The notes beneath the pieces were generated by a model, which saw only the letters and a list, made by a program, of their open reading frames with translations, searched no databases and was not told the DNA's origin. A stretch of DNA of 64,000 nt from Bacteroidales bacterium (lineage in GTDB: Bacteria > Bacteroidota > Bacteroidia > Bacteroidales > UBA932): positions 1-64,000 of the forward strand of contig JAFUDV010000014.1 in the NCBI GenBank assembly GCA_017464245.1, given 5' to 3'. Shown in pieces: positions 25,932 to 33,995 of the stretch. How positions within the stretch are numbered: the stretch's first letter is position 1; every line of letters begins with the position of its first letter. A program made the position numbers and the translations under genes.

Positions 25932-28907
25932 ATGACAAAGAGAAGGATTCTGATGATGCTCGTCGGCCTGTTCGCCACCCTGGCGCTCTCGGCCCAGAGC
26001 CACAAAGTGACGGTGAAACTACAGGATGCCGTGAGCGGGGAGCCCGTGGGCTTCGCCACCGTGTCCCTGACCCCGGAAAAGGGCAGCGCCAAGTACGCCC
26101 TGACCGACAACGAAGGCAACGGCATCGTAGAGAAGGTCCGCGACGGCAAGTACACCTTCAAGGCGGAGATCATGGGCTACAAGAGCTATTCCTCCCAGGT
26201 GGAGGTGAAGGGCGCTACGGACCTGGGCACCATCAAGCTGGAACTGGACCAGGAGGTCCTGGACGCCGCATCCGTCTCCGCGACCGGCAATCCCATCATC
26301 ATCAAGAAGGATACGGTGGAGTACAACGCCTCCTCCTTCAAGATCAGCGACGACAACATGCTTGTGGACCTGCTGAAGAAGCTCCCCGGCATCGAAGTCG
26401 CGGAAGACGGCAGCATTACCTCCAACGGCGAGACCATCACCAAGATCACCATCGACGGCAAGACCTTCTTCCTGGACGATCCCCAACTCGCTTCCAACAA
26501 TATCCCCGCGAAGCTCATTGAAAAGGTGAAGGTGGTGAAGAAGAAATCCGAGCAGGCGGAGTTCACCGGCATCGACGACGGCAATGACGAGACGGTCATC
26601 GACCTCACCGTGCAGAAGGGCATGATGAACGGCGTGTTCGGAAACCTCACCGGCGGCGTGGGCCATGACCTTCCTTCTGACAGCCAGTCCATCGTGAACG
26701 ACTGGCGCTACACCGGCAACGGCATGATCGGCCGTTTCACCGAGGACAGCCAGATCAGCCTCATCCTGAACGGGAACAATACCAATAACCGCGGCTTCAA
26801 CGACCTGTCCGGCAACATGATGGGCGGCATGATGGGCGGCGGTGGCATGATGGGTCGTGGCGGCGGTGGCGGCGGCTTCGGCAGCGGAAACGGCATCAAC
26901 ACCTCCTGGATGGGCGGTGTGAACGGTGCCTTCGACCTGCTGGACGACCGGATGCAGCTCGGTGCCAACTACCTCTACAACGGCTCCAACGTGGACGTGC
27001 TGGAGGAAACCTACAAGAAGACTTTCCAGACCGACGGCTCCGTCCTCCTTTCCGATACGGACGGCACCAGCCACCGTCATACGGACGGCCACCGCTTCGG
27101 CATGCGCCTGGAGCACAAGTTCTCCGAGAACACATCCATCCTCCTGATGCCGCAGGTGAATTTCGGCGGCGGCAACTACGTGCAGCAGTCCATCTTCGAA
27201 ACCGGCATGAACTCCATGGACAACAAGGTGAACAGCGGTTTCTCGAACAATACGGGTGACAATAAGAATTTCACCACCAACGGTTTCGCGCTTTTCCGCC
27301 AGCGTCTCGGGATTCCCGGCCGTACCATTTCCCTCAACACAACCTGGAACTACTCCCGCAACAAGATGGACGGGCTGAACCAGTCCCTGACCAATACGCA
27401 GTTCGACGAGGCCGGCAACGTCCTTGCCAGCGACCTGGTGAACCAGCGTGTGGACCAGTCCACGACGAGCCGCAGCCTCGGCGCCCGTCTCTCCTATACG
27501 GAACCCATGGGCAATTACTTCTACCTGGAGGGCAGCTACAACATCAACTGGTCGCAGTCCAACACGGACAAGCTCGTCTATAACAGCGGCCCCGGCGACC
27601 CGAACCCGAGCATGGAGCCCATTTCCATGGGCTATTTCCCGACCGGCGAGACGTACGACGAGACCTACTCCAACACGGTCGTGAACAAGAACCTGAACCA
27701 GAACATCGGCGTGGCCGTCATGTACCAGAACGACAAGCTGCGCGGACAGCTGGGCACATCGGCCATGCCCAACCGTACTTATAACTATACGAACGGCAAG
27801 GAGTACGACGACTTCCGCTGGAACTTCGCTCCGCGGGCGATGCTCTTCTACGACTTCACGGACAATGCCAACGTGCGCCTGTTCTACAACGGACGCAGCA
27901 GCCAGCCTTCCACCTCGCAGCTGAATCCGGTGATGGACAATTCCAACCCGCTGGCGATGACCCTTGGTAACCCGTACCTGACCCCGTATTTCAGCCACAA
28001 CATCCGCAACGAGTGGGAGTACTCCAACAAGCAGACCTTCTTCACCGCCCGCGTGAACTTCCAGGGCGGCATGGTCCAGAACCCCATCACCAATGCGGTC
28101 TGGTTCGAGAACGGCCGCCAGTTCTCCTTCCCGCTGAACGGCGCCAACACCTACAATGCCAACGTGAACATCGTCGTGAACTCCCCGATCGCGAAGTCCA
28201 ACTTCTCCCTATCCAACACCATGCGCCTGGGCTATACCAAGACCGGCAGCTACATCGGCCAGAGCGGACTGGACATGAGCGGCTATTTCAACGAGAAGGA
28301 CGAGTTCGACTACGAGAAGTTCCACGCCGACTATTTCGAGGACCACAAGGACTGGTGGGAGCGTGACTTCCTTGCGAACGACACCCGTTCCCTGAGCGTG
28401 ATGGAGAACTTCCGCGCTACGTACCGGAACGACTGGGTGGAGGTGATCCTGGGTGCGCGCACCCGGATGAACAAGCCCTGGTACACCGTGCAGTCCGCCG
28501 TGGACGCTACCTGGAACAATGCGGCGACCGCCTCCTTCAAATGGACGGTGGGCGACACCGGACTGGAACTGAGCACGGACGGCAGCTACCGCTGGTACGA
28601 GGGTTATACGACCGAGCAGCCTTCCCGCTTCATCTGGAACGCGACCATCTCCAAGAGCATCTTCAAGCGCCAGGCGACCATCGCCATCCGCGCCTACGAC
28701 ATCCTGGACCAGTCCCAGAACCTGTCCGTCTCCCAGAGCGAGACCTATTACACGGAGACCCGCAACAACACCCTGGGCCGTTACATCGTCGCCGCCTTCA
28801 CCTGGCGCTTCGGCACCTTCGGCGGCAACCGTCGCGGCGGTTTCGGCGGCCCCGGCGGCTTCGGCGGCGGACGTCCTCCGATGGGCGGCGGTTTCCGTCC
28901 GTTCTAA
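25932..28907 (+). CDS. TonB-dependent receptor, outer membrane beta-barrel family
   Basis: A 991-residue outer-membrane protein. After a signal peptide (cut near LALSA) comes a carboxypeptidase regulatory-like domain (about 25-110), a plug-like region (KKDTVEYNASSFKISDDNML, LLKKLPGIEV) and a large PF14905-type barrel. Unlike SusC it has no SusD partner. An extracellular loop near residue 300 is extremely rich in Met and Gly (repeats of MMGG), and the C-terminus is a Gly-rich tail with RGGFGG repeats. Such receptors import or bind metals, peptides or polymers; the ligand is unknown here. I chose the ATG at 25932, which begins the signal peptide. Confidence 0.85.
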   Translation: MTKRRILMMLVGLFATLALSAQSHKVTVKLQDAVSGEPVGFATVSLTPEKGSAKYALTDNEGNGIVEKVRDGKYTFKAEIMGYKSYSSQVEVKGATDLGTIKLELDQEVLDAASVSATGNPIIIKKDTVEYNASSFKISDDNMLVDLLKKLPGIEVAEDGSITSNGETITKITIDGKTFFLDDPQLASNNIPAKLIEKVKVVKKKSEQAEFTGIDDGNDETVIDLTVQKGMMNGVFGNLTGGVGHDLPSDSQSIVNDWRYTGNGMIGRFTEDSQISLILNGNNTNNRGFNDLSGNMMGGMMGGGGMMGRGGGGGGFGSGNGINTSWMGGVNGAFDLLDDRMQLGANYLYNGSNVDVLEETYKKTFQTDGSVLLSDTDGTSHRHTDGHRFGMRLEHKFSENTSILLMPQVNFGGGNYVQQSIFETGMNSMDNKVNSGFSNNTGDNKNFTTNGFALFRQRLGIPGRTISLNTTWNYSRNKMDGLNQSLTNTQFDEAGNVLASDLVNQRVDQSTTSRSLGARLSYTEPMGNYFYLEGSYNINWSQSNTDKLVYNSGPGDPNPSMEPISMGYFPTGETYDETYSNTVVNKNLNQNIGVAVMYQNDKLRGQLGTSAMPNRTYNYTNGKEYDDFRWNFAPRAMLFYDFTDNANVRLFYNGRSSQPSTSQLNPVMDNSNPLAMTLGNPYLTPYFSHNIRNEWEYSNKQTFFTARVNFQGGMVQNPITNAVWFENGRQFSFPLNGANTYNANVNIVVNSPIAKSNFSLSNTMRLGYTKTGSYIGQSGLDMSGYFNEKDEFDYEKFHADYFEDHKDWWERDFLANDTRSLSVMENFRATYRNDWVEVILGARTRMNKPWYTVQSAVDATWNNAATASFKWTVGDTGLELSTDGSYRWYEGYTTEQPSRFIWNATISKSIFKRQATIAIRAYDILDQSQNLSVSQSETYYTETRNNTLGRYIVAAFTWRFGTFGGNRRGGFGGPGGFGGGRPPMGGGFRPF

Positions 28908-28915
28908 TGCCTTTT

Positions 28916-28940
28916 CACCCCGAGCGAAGCGAAGGAATCT
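28916..28940. repeat. second copy of the dispersed REP-like repeat
   Basis: CACCCCGAGCGAAGCGAAGG plus AATCT is a diverged version of the repeat at 13434-13460 (shared core CGAAGyGAAG, then AATCT). It lies between convergent genes and overlaps the rluD stop codon at 28939-28941. Confidence 0.55.
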
Positions 28941-29958
28941 ATCTGATGGCGGTCACATACGACCGCCATTTTTCGATGAGGGCGGTCATGTCGTCCGGGA
29001 GGGGAGCCTCCAGGAAGATGCGCTCCCCGGAGCGGGGATGCGTGAAGCCCAGCGTGCGGGCATGGAGCGCCTGGCGGGGGCAGACGGCGAAGCAGTTCTG
29101 GATGAACTGGCGGTATTTGGCGTAGATGGTGCCCTGGCGGATTTCCGCCCCGCCGTAGCGTTCGTCGTTGAAGAGGGGATGGCCGATGGAGGACATGTGC
29201 ACGCGGATCTGGTGCGTGCGGCCTGTTTCCAGGCGGCACTCCACCACGGTGATGAAGCCGTAGCGCTCCAGGACTTTCCAGTGGGTGACGGCCCATTTCC
29301 CCTTCTCGGGATCGTCGTACACCCGGAACCGCAGCCGGTCGTTCGGGTCACGGCCGATGGTGCCGGCCACCGTCCCCTCATCCTCCGCAAGGTTGCCCCA
29401 GACGACGGCGGTATAGACCCGGTCGATGGAATGGATGAAGAACTGGTCGGCGAGGTGCGCCTGGGCGGAAGGATTCTTCGCCACGACCAGAAGCCCGCTC
29501 GTGTCCTTGTCGATGCGGTGCACCAGCACGCCCATCCGTTCGTCGCCTTCTTCCGCTCCCTGGGAGATCCCCAGATAGTACGCGAGCGCGTTCACGAGCG
29601 TCCCGTTGTAATTCCCGTGTCCCGGATGCACGACCATGCCGGCGGGCTTGTTCACCACCAGCACGTCCTCGTCCTCATAGACGACGTCCAGAGGGATGTT
29701 CTCCGGAAGGATTTCCACACCCCGCCGCTCGTAGGGCATCACGAACTTGATGACGTCGCAGGGGCGGATGATGGTATTGGCCTTCGCCGGCTTGTCGTTC
29801 ACGAGGACATAGCCCAGTTTGATGGCCTGCTGCACGCGGCTGCGGGAGGTGCCTTCCTGGTGGGTGGCGATGAACTTGTCCACGCGCAGCGGCGCCTGAC
29901 CTTTGTCGGCGACGAGGCGGAAATGCTCGAACAGCTCTTCCTGATCGAAGTCGGTCAT
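28939..29958 (-). CDS. rluD: RluA-family 23S rRNA pseudouridine synthase, RluD-like
   Basis: A 339-residue enzyme that isomerises specific uridines in large-subunit rRNA. The N-terminal S4 RNA-binding domain (LRVDKFIATHQEGTSRSRVQ) precedes the catalytic domain with the HRIDKDTSGLLVVAKN motif containing the catalytic Asp. The RTHQIRVHMSSIGHPLFND segment is typical. It overlaps the upstream PASTA gene by 4 bp (ATGA). RluD is the closest type by length and domain order, although other RluA members cannot be excluded. Confidence 0.88.
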   Translation of the reverse strand: MTDFDQEELFEHFRLVADKGQAPLRVDKFIATHQEGTSRSRVQQAIKLGYVLVNDKPAKANTIIRPCDVIKFVMPYERRGVEILPENIPLDVVYEDEDVLVVNKPAGMVVHPGHGNYNGTLVNALAYYLGISQGAEEGDERMGVLVHRIDKDTSGLLVVAKNPSAQAHLADQFFIHSIDRVYTAVVWGNLAEDEGTVAGTIGRDPNDRLRFRVYDDPEKGKWAVTHWKVLERYGFITVVECRLETGRTHQIRVHMSSIGHPLFNDERYGGAEIRQGTIYAKYRQFIQNCFAVCPRQALHARTLGFTHPRSGERIFLEAPLPDDMTALIEKWRSYVTAIR

Positions 29959-30761
29959 TGTTTCTCGGCCGGGAGTTTGGCGGAATCCAGGGTGAGGTAG
30001 AGATTGACGGCCGTTCCGTAGGTGCGGGCCTGCCCGGCGTAGTCCTGCTTGTACACGACGGCGTTCATGGAGTCCGCATAGGTGCGGATGTCCGTGTCGA
30101 ACCGTACGCGCCCCACGTTCAGGCTGCGGTCATGCAGGGCGTCCACGGCCCGGATGTATTTCATGCCGATCACCTTGGGAACGGTGGTCGGACGCTCGTC
30201 GGAGGAGAGCCCCAGCGTGAGGTCCACTTCGCTGCCGCTCACCACGAGGTCGCCCGGGCGGACGGTGCGTCCCCGCACGGTTTGCCGCAGCACGTTGTTG
30301 GTCGCAATGTCCTGGGTGTAGTTCAGTTTCCCGAGGGTGAGGCCGCGGTTGTTCAGCTCCGAGCGGGCTTCGCTCAGGGAATAGCCCACGAGGTTGGGCA
30401 TCACTACTTTCCGGGGAACGATGGAATTGATGGTCAGGAAGATGCTCCGGCCGCGCTTGACCGTGGAGCCGGCCTTGGGGGACTGGCGGTAGATGACGCC
30501 GGCGCCCAGCCGGCGGACGAAGACGGAGTCCGTCACTTTCACGCCCACGTGCCCTTCCCGGGCCAGTTCGTGCGCCTCCGCAACGGTCATGTTCGTGAAA
30601 TCCGGCACGGTCACGGTACGGTTGTGCCGCGTGATCACGCCCAGGGCGAACTGCGCCACCAGCAGCAGGGCCACGATCAGCGCCACGGCCAGCAGGAGGT
30701 TCCGCACGATCCAGTTGGAGAGGATCCCGCTCTTCGGGGTTTGGGTATCTTTCTTTGCCAT
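29955..30761 (-). CDS. membrane-anchored PASTA-domain protein
   Basis: A 268-residue protein with a short cytoplasmic N-terminus, one transmembrane helix at about 19-46 (NLLLAVALIVALLLVAQFAL) and three periplasmic PASTA repeats (VTVPDFTNMTVAEAHELARE, VVMPNLVGYSLSEARSELNN, TTVPKVIGMKYIRAVDALHD). PASTA domains bind peptidoglycan or muropeptides. No kinase or transpeptidase domain is attached, unlike in Firmicutes. It is translationally coupled to rluD, a pairing I recall as common in Bacteroidetes. Confidence 0.85.
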   Translation of the reverse strand: MAKKDTQTPKSGILSNWIVRNLLLAVALIVALLLVAQFALGVITRHNRTVTVPDFTNMTVAEAHELAREGHVGVKVTDSVFVRRLGAGVIYRQSPKAGSTVKRGRSIFLTINSIVPRKVVMPNLVGYSLSEARSELNNRGLTLGKLNYTQDIATNNVLRQTVRGRTVRPGDLVVSGSEVDLTLGLSSDERPTTVPKVIGMKYIRAVDALHDRSLNVGRVRFDTDIRTYADSMNAVVYKQDYAGQARTYGTAVNLYLTLDSAKLPAEKQ

Positions 30762-30999
30762 ATCAGATTCTTGTTCAACCTACAAATATAGATAAAAAAA
30801 CGGGAAGTTCCTTTTCGATTCTTCTGTCTGTTCCGGGAATGAGGATAAAACCTTACAATCCAACAGCGCATAAAATGATGGTCTGAAGCGACTGAAATGC
30901 GGTTTTTTCATTTTTCTTGCGGATAATATAGGTTTTAATTGTCATGGTAATTCATTGATTATCATTATAAAACACTGTAAGGTTGTTTCCCCTCGATAA

Positions 31000-31031
31000 T
31001 TGGGATTTCTGGCTTTTCGTTTATAGTTTTG
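31000..31031 (+). promoter_or_regulatory. promoter of a short upstream transcript
   Basis: TTG at 31000-31002 and TAGTTTTG at 31024-31031 are 21 nt apart. Transcription would begin near 31037 and meet the hairpin at 31119-31147, giving an RNA of about 110 nt. Confidence 0.5.
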
Positions 31032-31055
31032 TGACCGAAACTAAAACAAGAGCGT

Positions 31056-31109
31056 ATGAAGGACCATGAAAGGAATGTAGGTTTGATCGGAACAGAAGGA
31101 AGGTTTTGA
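31056..31109 (+). CDS. possible 17-residue peptide
   Basis: ATG at 31056 opens a 17-codon frame (MKDHERNVGLIGTEGRF) about 19 nt after the expected transcription start. It is polar, with no signal or membrane segment. It could be an upstream leader peptide or chance; only its position between a promoter and a hairpin supports it. Confidence 0.2.
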   Translation: MKDHERNVGLIGTEGRF

Positions 31110-31118
31110 TGGCAGAGA

Positions 31119-31147
31119 ACATTTTGCGGAGATTTCTCCGAAAATGT
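31119..31147. promoter_or_regulatory. 12-bp dyad spanning the -33 region of the structured-RNA promoter
   Basis: ACATTTT (31119-31125) and AAAATGT (31141-31147) enclose CGGAG (31127-31131) and CTCCG (31136-31140), with one unpaired G and a 4-nt centre. It ends 1 bp before the -7 box. It may be an operator, or the terminator of the short upstream transcript. Confidence 0.5.
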
Positions 31148-31157
31148 TTATCTTTGC
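31123..31157 (+). promoter_or_regulatory. promoter of the structured leader RNA
   Basis: TTTG at 31123-31126 and TATCTTTGC at 31149-31157, spacer 22 nt, slightly longer than the 19-20 nt seen elsewhere here. The -33 element is buried in the dyad at 31119-31147. The expected start is near 31162. Confidence 0.6.
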
Positions 31158-31161
31158 ATCG

Positions 31162-31353
31162 AATACCTGACGATTATAGTCATCTATCGCTTCCTGTCGT
31201 ATTCCTGAAAGAGAATTAGGCAGATTTTAACACAGGAACAGGAAGCGCTCCAGGAGGCTCCGCGGCTTAGCGCGGCTAGCCTTCTGTTTCTGTGACCTCT
31301 GCCTAGGTTCTCTTTCAGAAGACTAGCCACGCTTTTTTGCAGGATAGTCGTCA
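31162..31353 (+). ncRNA. structured, probably pseudoknotted leader or small RNA
   Basis: About 190 nt downstream of a promoter fold into interlocking perfect helices. P1 closes the whole element: 31168-31177 with 31344-31353 (10 bp, one G-U), the last base being the A of the downstream ATG. S1 is 31188-31197 with 31238-31247 (10 bp), extended by 31203-31207 with 31233-31237. S2 pairs the S1 loop with downstream sequence: 31208-31215 with 31308-31315 and 31218-31224 with 31298-31304 (15 bp, internal loop TT/AGG), making an H-type pseudoknot. Hairpin H is 31251-31264 with 31271-31286. A T6 run lies at 31333-31338. I cannot match it to a known riboswitch, 6S RNA or tmRNA. It may control translation of the regulator at 31353 or act as a separate RNA. 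Confidence 0.6.
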
Positions 31354-31775
31354 TGAATGGCCAGCCGTCTGCGCACCCCGTTCACCTGTTGCTGCTTCGC
31401 AAAGCCTATCGCTATCTGGGCGATCTGTCAGAGATGTACCTGGGATACAAGTCCGTGGACAAGACGATAGGGATGGTCCGTACCCTGATCGGAGAGATCA
31501 CGGTCGGGCAGGACGGGCAGCTGCCGCTGATGAAGTACCTGGATGCCCAGTGGGACCATCTGGTGGAGCAGCTCCGCCGCGACCTGCCCCAGCTCAAGGA
31601 GAAGGACGTCATCCTGTTCTGTTTCCTGGTCGTGGGTTTCAGGCCCGGACTGATCGCCCTGCTGATGGAAGGCGAGACCCCCGAAAAACTTTATACCCGG
31701 AAATGCCGTCTTCTCGGAAAAATCCGGAGCCTTCCTCCGAAGAAGGCCCAACGCTATCTGGATCTCATCGACTGA
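31353..31775 (+). CDS. short orphan regulator, C-terminal domain of the Bacteroidetes TPR-HTH type
   Basis: A 140-residue all-helical protein. The C-terminal half (LKEKDVILFCFLVVGFRPGL, IALLMEGETPEKLYTRKCRL) resembles the end of Bacteroidetes regulators that normally carry TPR repeats, a transmembrane helix and a LuxR-like helix-turn-helix. The N-terminal half (LLLLRKAYRYLGDLSEMYLG) matches the linker preceding that domain. The TPR and membrane parts are absent, so this is either a stand-alone DNA-binding module or the remnant of a larger gene. Codon use is like its neighbours. Its ATG is paired in the closing helix of the structured leader, suggesting translational control. The HTH assignment rests on remembered family patterns. 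Confidence 0.6.
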   Translation: MNGQPSAHPVHLLLLRKAYRYLGDLSEMYLGYKSVDKTIGMVRTLIGEITVGQDGQLPLMKYLDAQWDHLVEQLRRDLPQLKEKDVILFCFLVVGFRPGLIALLMEGETPEKLYTRKCRLLGKIRSLPPKKAQRYLDLID

Positions 31776-31787
31776 CCGGTACGCCCC

Positions 31788-31819
31788 TTGCATTTCCCGC
31801 CGAAAGGGTGTAACTTTGC
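31788..31819 (+). promoter_or_regulatory. promoter of lnt
   Basis: TTG at 31788-31790 and TAACTTTGC at 31811-31819, spacer 20 nt. The G of the box is 5 nt before the ATG at 31824, predicting a leaderless mRNA. Confidence 0.65.
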
Positions 31820-31823
31820 TTGG

Positions 31824-33416
31824 ATGAAAAAGCAAAGTATTCTGATGCTTGCCCTTGCGGGCGCCTTTGTCGTGCTGATGAGCCTTCCTTTCCTCGTAGA
31901 GGGAACGGGATGGCTTGCGCTGTTGGGCTTCGTCCCGCTCCTGTGCATGGAGCGCATCGCCTCGCTCCGCAAGGTCCGTCATTTCTGGTGGTGGCACTAC
32001 GGAACGTTCGTGGCGTGGAATTTTGCGACGACATTCTGGGTGTGCAACGCCACCGTCGGAGGCGGGATTTTCGCCGCCCTGGCCAATGCCTTGCAGATGT
32101 CCCTGGTCTTCGGCCTGTTCCGGTGGGTGAAACGCCGGAGCGGAGGGGCGGTCCCGTACCTGTTCCTGGCTGCGGCATGGATCGCCTGGGAGAAATACTA
32201 CCTGACGGTGGCGCAGATCTCCTGGCCCTGGCTAGTTTTGGGAAATGCTTTCGCAGGTACGACGGGACTTGTCCAATGGTATGAGTTCACGGGTGCCCTG
32301 GGCGGCTCCCTGTGGATCTGGGCCGTGTCCCTGTCCGTCTTCGGCCTGATGGTGGCCCTGTCGGACGGTCGGTTTTTCGCCCGCTGGAACGGGAAGGCTC
32401 GCATCGCCGCCGTCTCCGGCCTGGTCCTGCTCCTTTTCGGGCCCATGGTGGTTTCCGCCGTTGTCGGAAGCCGGTATGAGGAGACTGGAAATCCCTTGCA
32501 GGTGGTGATCGGACAACCCAATTTCGACCCGTACGAGAAATTCGGCGGCATGACGCAGGACCAGCAGAACGTGGTCCTGCTGGACGAGTTCCGCCGGGGG
32601 CTTGAGGGTCTGGAGGGGCCTGTCCTGCTGCTGGCGCCGGAAACCTTTACGAACGATATCTGGTGCAATGACGTCCCGGGCAGCAAGACCTTCCGCCGCT
32701 TCCGCTCTTTCCTGACGGAGCATCCGGAGGCGGAGATCTTGTTCGGCGCGTCATCCTGGACGCAGTATCCGCAGTGGGAGAGACCCTCGGCCAATGCCCG
32801 CAGGCTTGGGGAGGACGGCTGGTACGAGACGCACAACTCCGCCCTTATTCTGGATTCCACCGGGCGGTATGGCCTGTACCAGAAATCCAAGCTGGTGCCG
32901 GGGGTGGAAATGCTGCCGTATCCGTCGGTTCTGGGGCCCATCGACGACGGGCTCCTGGGCGGTGTCGCCGGCCGCTGCGTGGGTCAGGACAAGGTCTCCA
33001 ACCTGCTGTTCAGGGGAGAGATCCCCATCGGTTGCGCCGTCTGCTACGAATCTGTCTATGGAGAGCATTGCGCGGCCTATGTGCGGGAGGGGGCACAGCT
33101 CCTGACCGTTATCACGAACGACGCCTGGTGGGGCGATACGCCGGGATACCGGCAGCACCTGGACTATGCCCGCCTGAGGGCCATCGAGACGCGGCGGGAC
33201 ATCGCCCGCTGTGCCAATACCGGCATCTCCGCCTTCATCGACCAGAAAGGACGGATCCTTCAGCGCTCCACCTGGTGGGAACCGGCCATCCTGAAGGGAA
33301 CGGTGAACCTGAGCACCCGCGAGACCTTCTTCGTCCGGGCGGGAGACATCGTCGGACGGATCTCCGTCTTCCTGATGGTCCTTCTCCTCGCCGCCGCGCT
33401 GGTTCGCAGGAAGTGA
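31824..33416 (+). CDS. lnt: apolipoprotein N-acyltransferase
   Basis: An inner-membrane enzyme of 530 residues that adds the third acyl chain to lipoproteins. Several N-terminal transmembrane helices (about 1-215) precede a periplasmic nitrilase domain. The catalytic triad is visible as Glu in LLLAPETFTND, Lys in YQKSKLVPGVEMLP and Cys in IGCAVCYESVYGE. A final transmembrane helix follows (IVGRISVFLMVLLLAAALV). I chose the ATG at 31824, just after the promoter. The many lipoproteins in this window are its likely substrates. Confidence 0.93.
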   Translation: MKKQSILMLALAGAFVVLMSLPFLVEGTGWLALLGFVPLLCMERIASLRKVRHFWWWHYGTFVAWNFATTFWVCNATVGGGIFAALANALQMSLVFGLFRWVKRRSGGAVPYLFLAAAWIAWEKYYLTVAQISWPWLVLGNAFAGTTGLVQWYEFTGALGGSLWIWAVSLSVFGLMVALSDGRFFARWNGKARIAAVSGLVLLLFGPMVVSAVVGSRYEETGNPLQVVIGQPNFDPYEKFGGMTQDQQNVVLLDEFRRGLEGLEGPVLLLAPETFTNDIWCNDVPGSKTFRRFRSFLTEHPEAEILFGASSWTQYPQWERPSANARRLGEDGWYETHNSALILDSTGRYGLYQKSKLVPGVEMLPYPSVLGPIDDGLLGGVAGRCVGQDKVSNLLFRGEIPIGCAVCYESVYGEHCAAYVREGAQLLTVITNDAWWGDTPGYRQHLDYARLRAIETRRDIARCANTGISAFIDQKGRILQRSTWWEPAILKGTVNLSTRETFFVRAGDIVGRISVFLMVLLLAAALVRRK

Positions 33417-33467
33417 CGGCGTTCTTCTTCATATAACCGGGTTGATGGCTGAAACTTCGTAAAAGGC

Positions 33468-33499
33468 TTGCAGAGTTCGGCGAATTCCCATATCTTTGT
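33468..33499 (+). promoter_or_regulatory. promoter of the TlpA-Omp28 operon
   Basis: TTG at 33468-33470 and TATCTTTG at 33491-33498, spacer 20 nt. The box ends 5 nt before the ATG at 33504, so the first gene of the operon would be leaderless. Confidence 0.65.
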
Positions 33500-33503
33500 A
33501 CTT

Positions 33504-33995
33504 ATGAAAAAGTTAGTGGTCGTTCTTCTTCTGGCCCTGTGGGGCCTTGTATCGTATGGGCAGCGCATCCCTTCCGTCACCCTGCAGGACGGGTCCGGCA
33601 AGGCCGTCACCACGGTTTCCCTGGTGGACGGGAAGACGCCTTTCGTGGTCAGCATCTGGATGACCACCTGCAAGCCCTGCCTGAAAGAACTGGATACCCT
33701 CTCGGAGGAGCTTCCGGATTGGGACGCATCCTTCCCGCTCCGCATCTATGCCGTGTCCATGGACGACGCCCGTTCTCAGAAGCGGGCGGTCGCCCTTGCG
33801 CAGGGGCGCGACTGGGACGGCATCACGGCCCTCTTCGACGTGAATGCGGACCTGCGCCGGGCGCTCAACGTGAGTTCGGTGCCGCAGGTGTTCGTCTATG
33901 ACAAGGACGGCAACTTGTTCTACACGCACATCGGCTACCGTCCCGGCGACGAACAGGAACTGTTGAACCAGGTCAGGAAATGCGCCGGAAAGTAG
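33504..33995 (+). CDS. TlpA-like periplasmic thioredoxin
   Basis: A 163-residue exported thioredoxin-fold protein (signal peptide cut after GLVSYG). The active site is MTTCKPCLKELD (CKPC) and the cis-Pro loop is SSVPQVFVYD. It probably reduces or exchanges disulfides in exported partners. It overlaps the next gene by 16 bp and opens an operon of Cys-containing surface proteins, which may be its clients. Confidence 0.85.
   Translation: MKKLVVVLLLALWGLVSYGQRIPSVTLQDGSGKAVTTVSLVDGKTPFVVSIWMTTCKPCLKELDTLSEELPDWDASFPLRIYAVSMDDARSQKRAVALAQGRDWDGITALFDVNADLRRALNVSSVPQVFVYDKDGNLFYTHIGYRPGDEQELLNQVRKCAGK

Larger units (their letters stand above)
30792..31118. other. AT-rich intergenic stretch before the structured RNA
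   Basis: This gap is visibly AT-rich against the GC-rich genes. It contains a 9-bp inverted pair, AACCTTACA at 30849-30857 and TGTAAGGTT at 30976-30984, separated by 118 bp, and a promoter at 31000-31031. I see no gene longer than the 17-codon frame at 31056-31109. Confidence 0.5.

Noticed and set aside
26820..26890. Simple repeat or CRISPR-like array in the Gly/Met-rich stretch
   Set aside because: The repetition is of codons for Gly and Met within an open reading frame; there are no regular spacers.
31162..31353. Retron-like non-coding RNA (matching ends and internal hairpins)
   Set aside because: The closing helix resembles retron a1/a2 repeats, but no reverse transcriptase gene is nearby and the downstream protein is an HTH-type domain.
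31162..31353. 6S RNA or Bacteroidales-1 RNA
   Set aside because: 6S RNA is one long imperfect rod with a central bubble; this element has crossing helices and several branches. Not excluded without a covariance model.
31162..31775. Type III toxin-antitoxin (pseudoknot RNA followed by a small protein)
   Set aside because: ToxI-type antitoxins are tandem short repeats, absent here, and the protein resembles a regulator domain rather than a ToxN-type nuclease.
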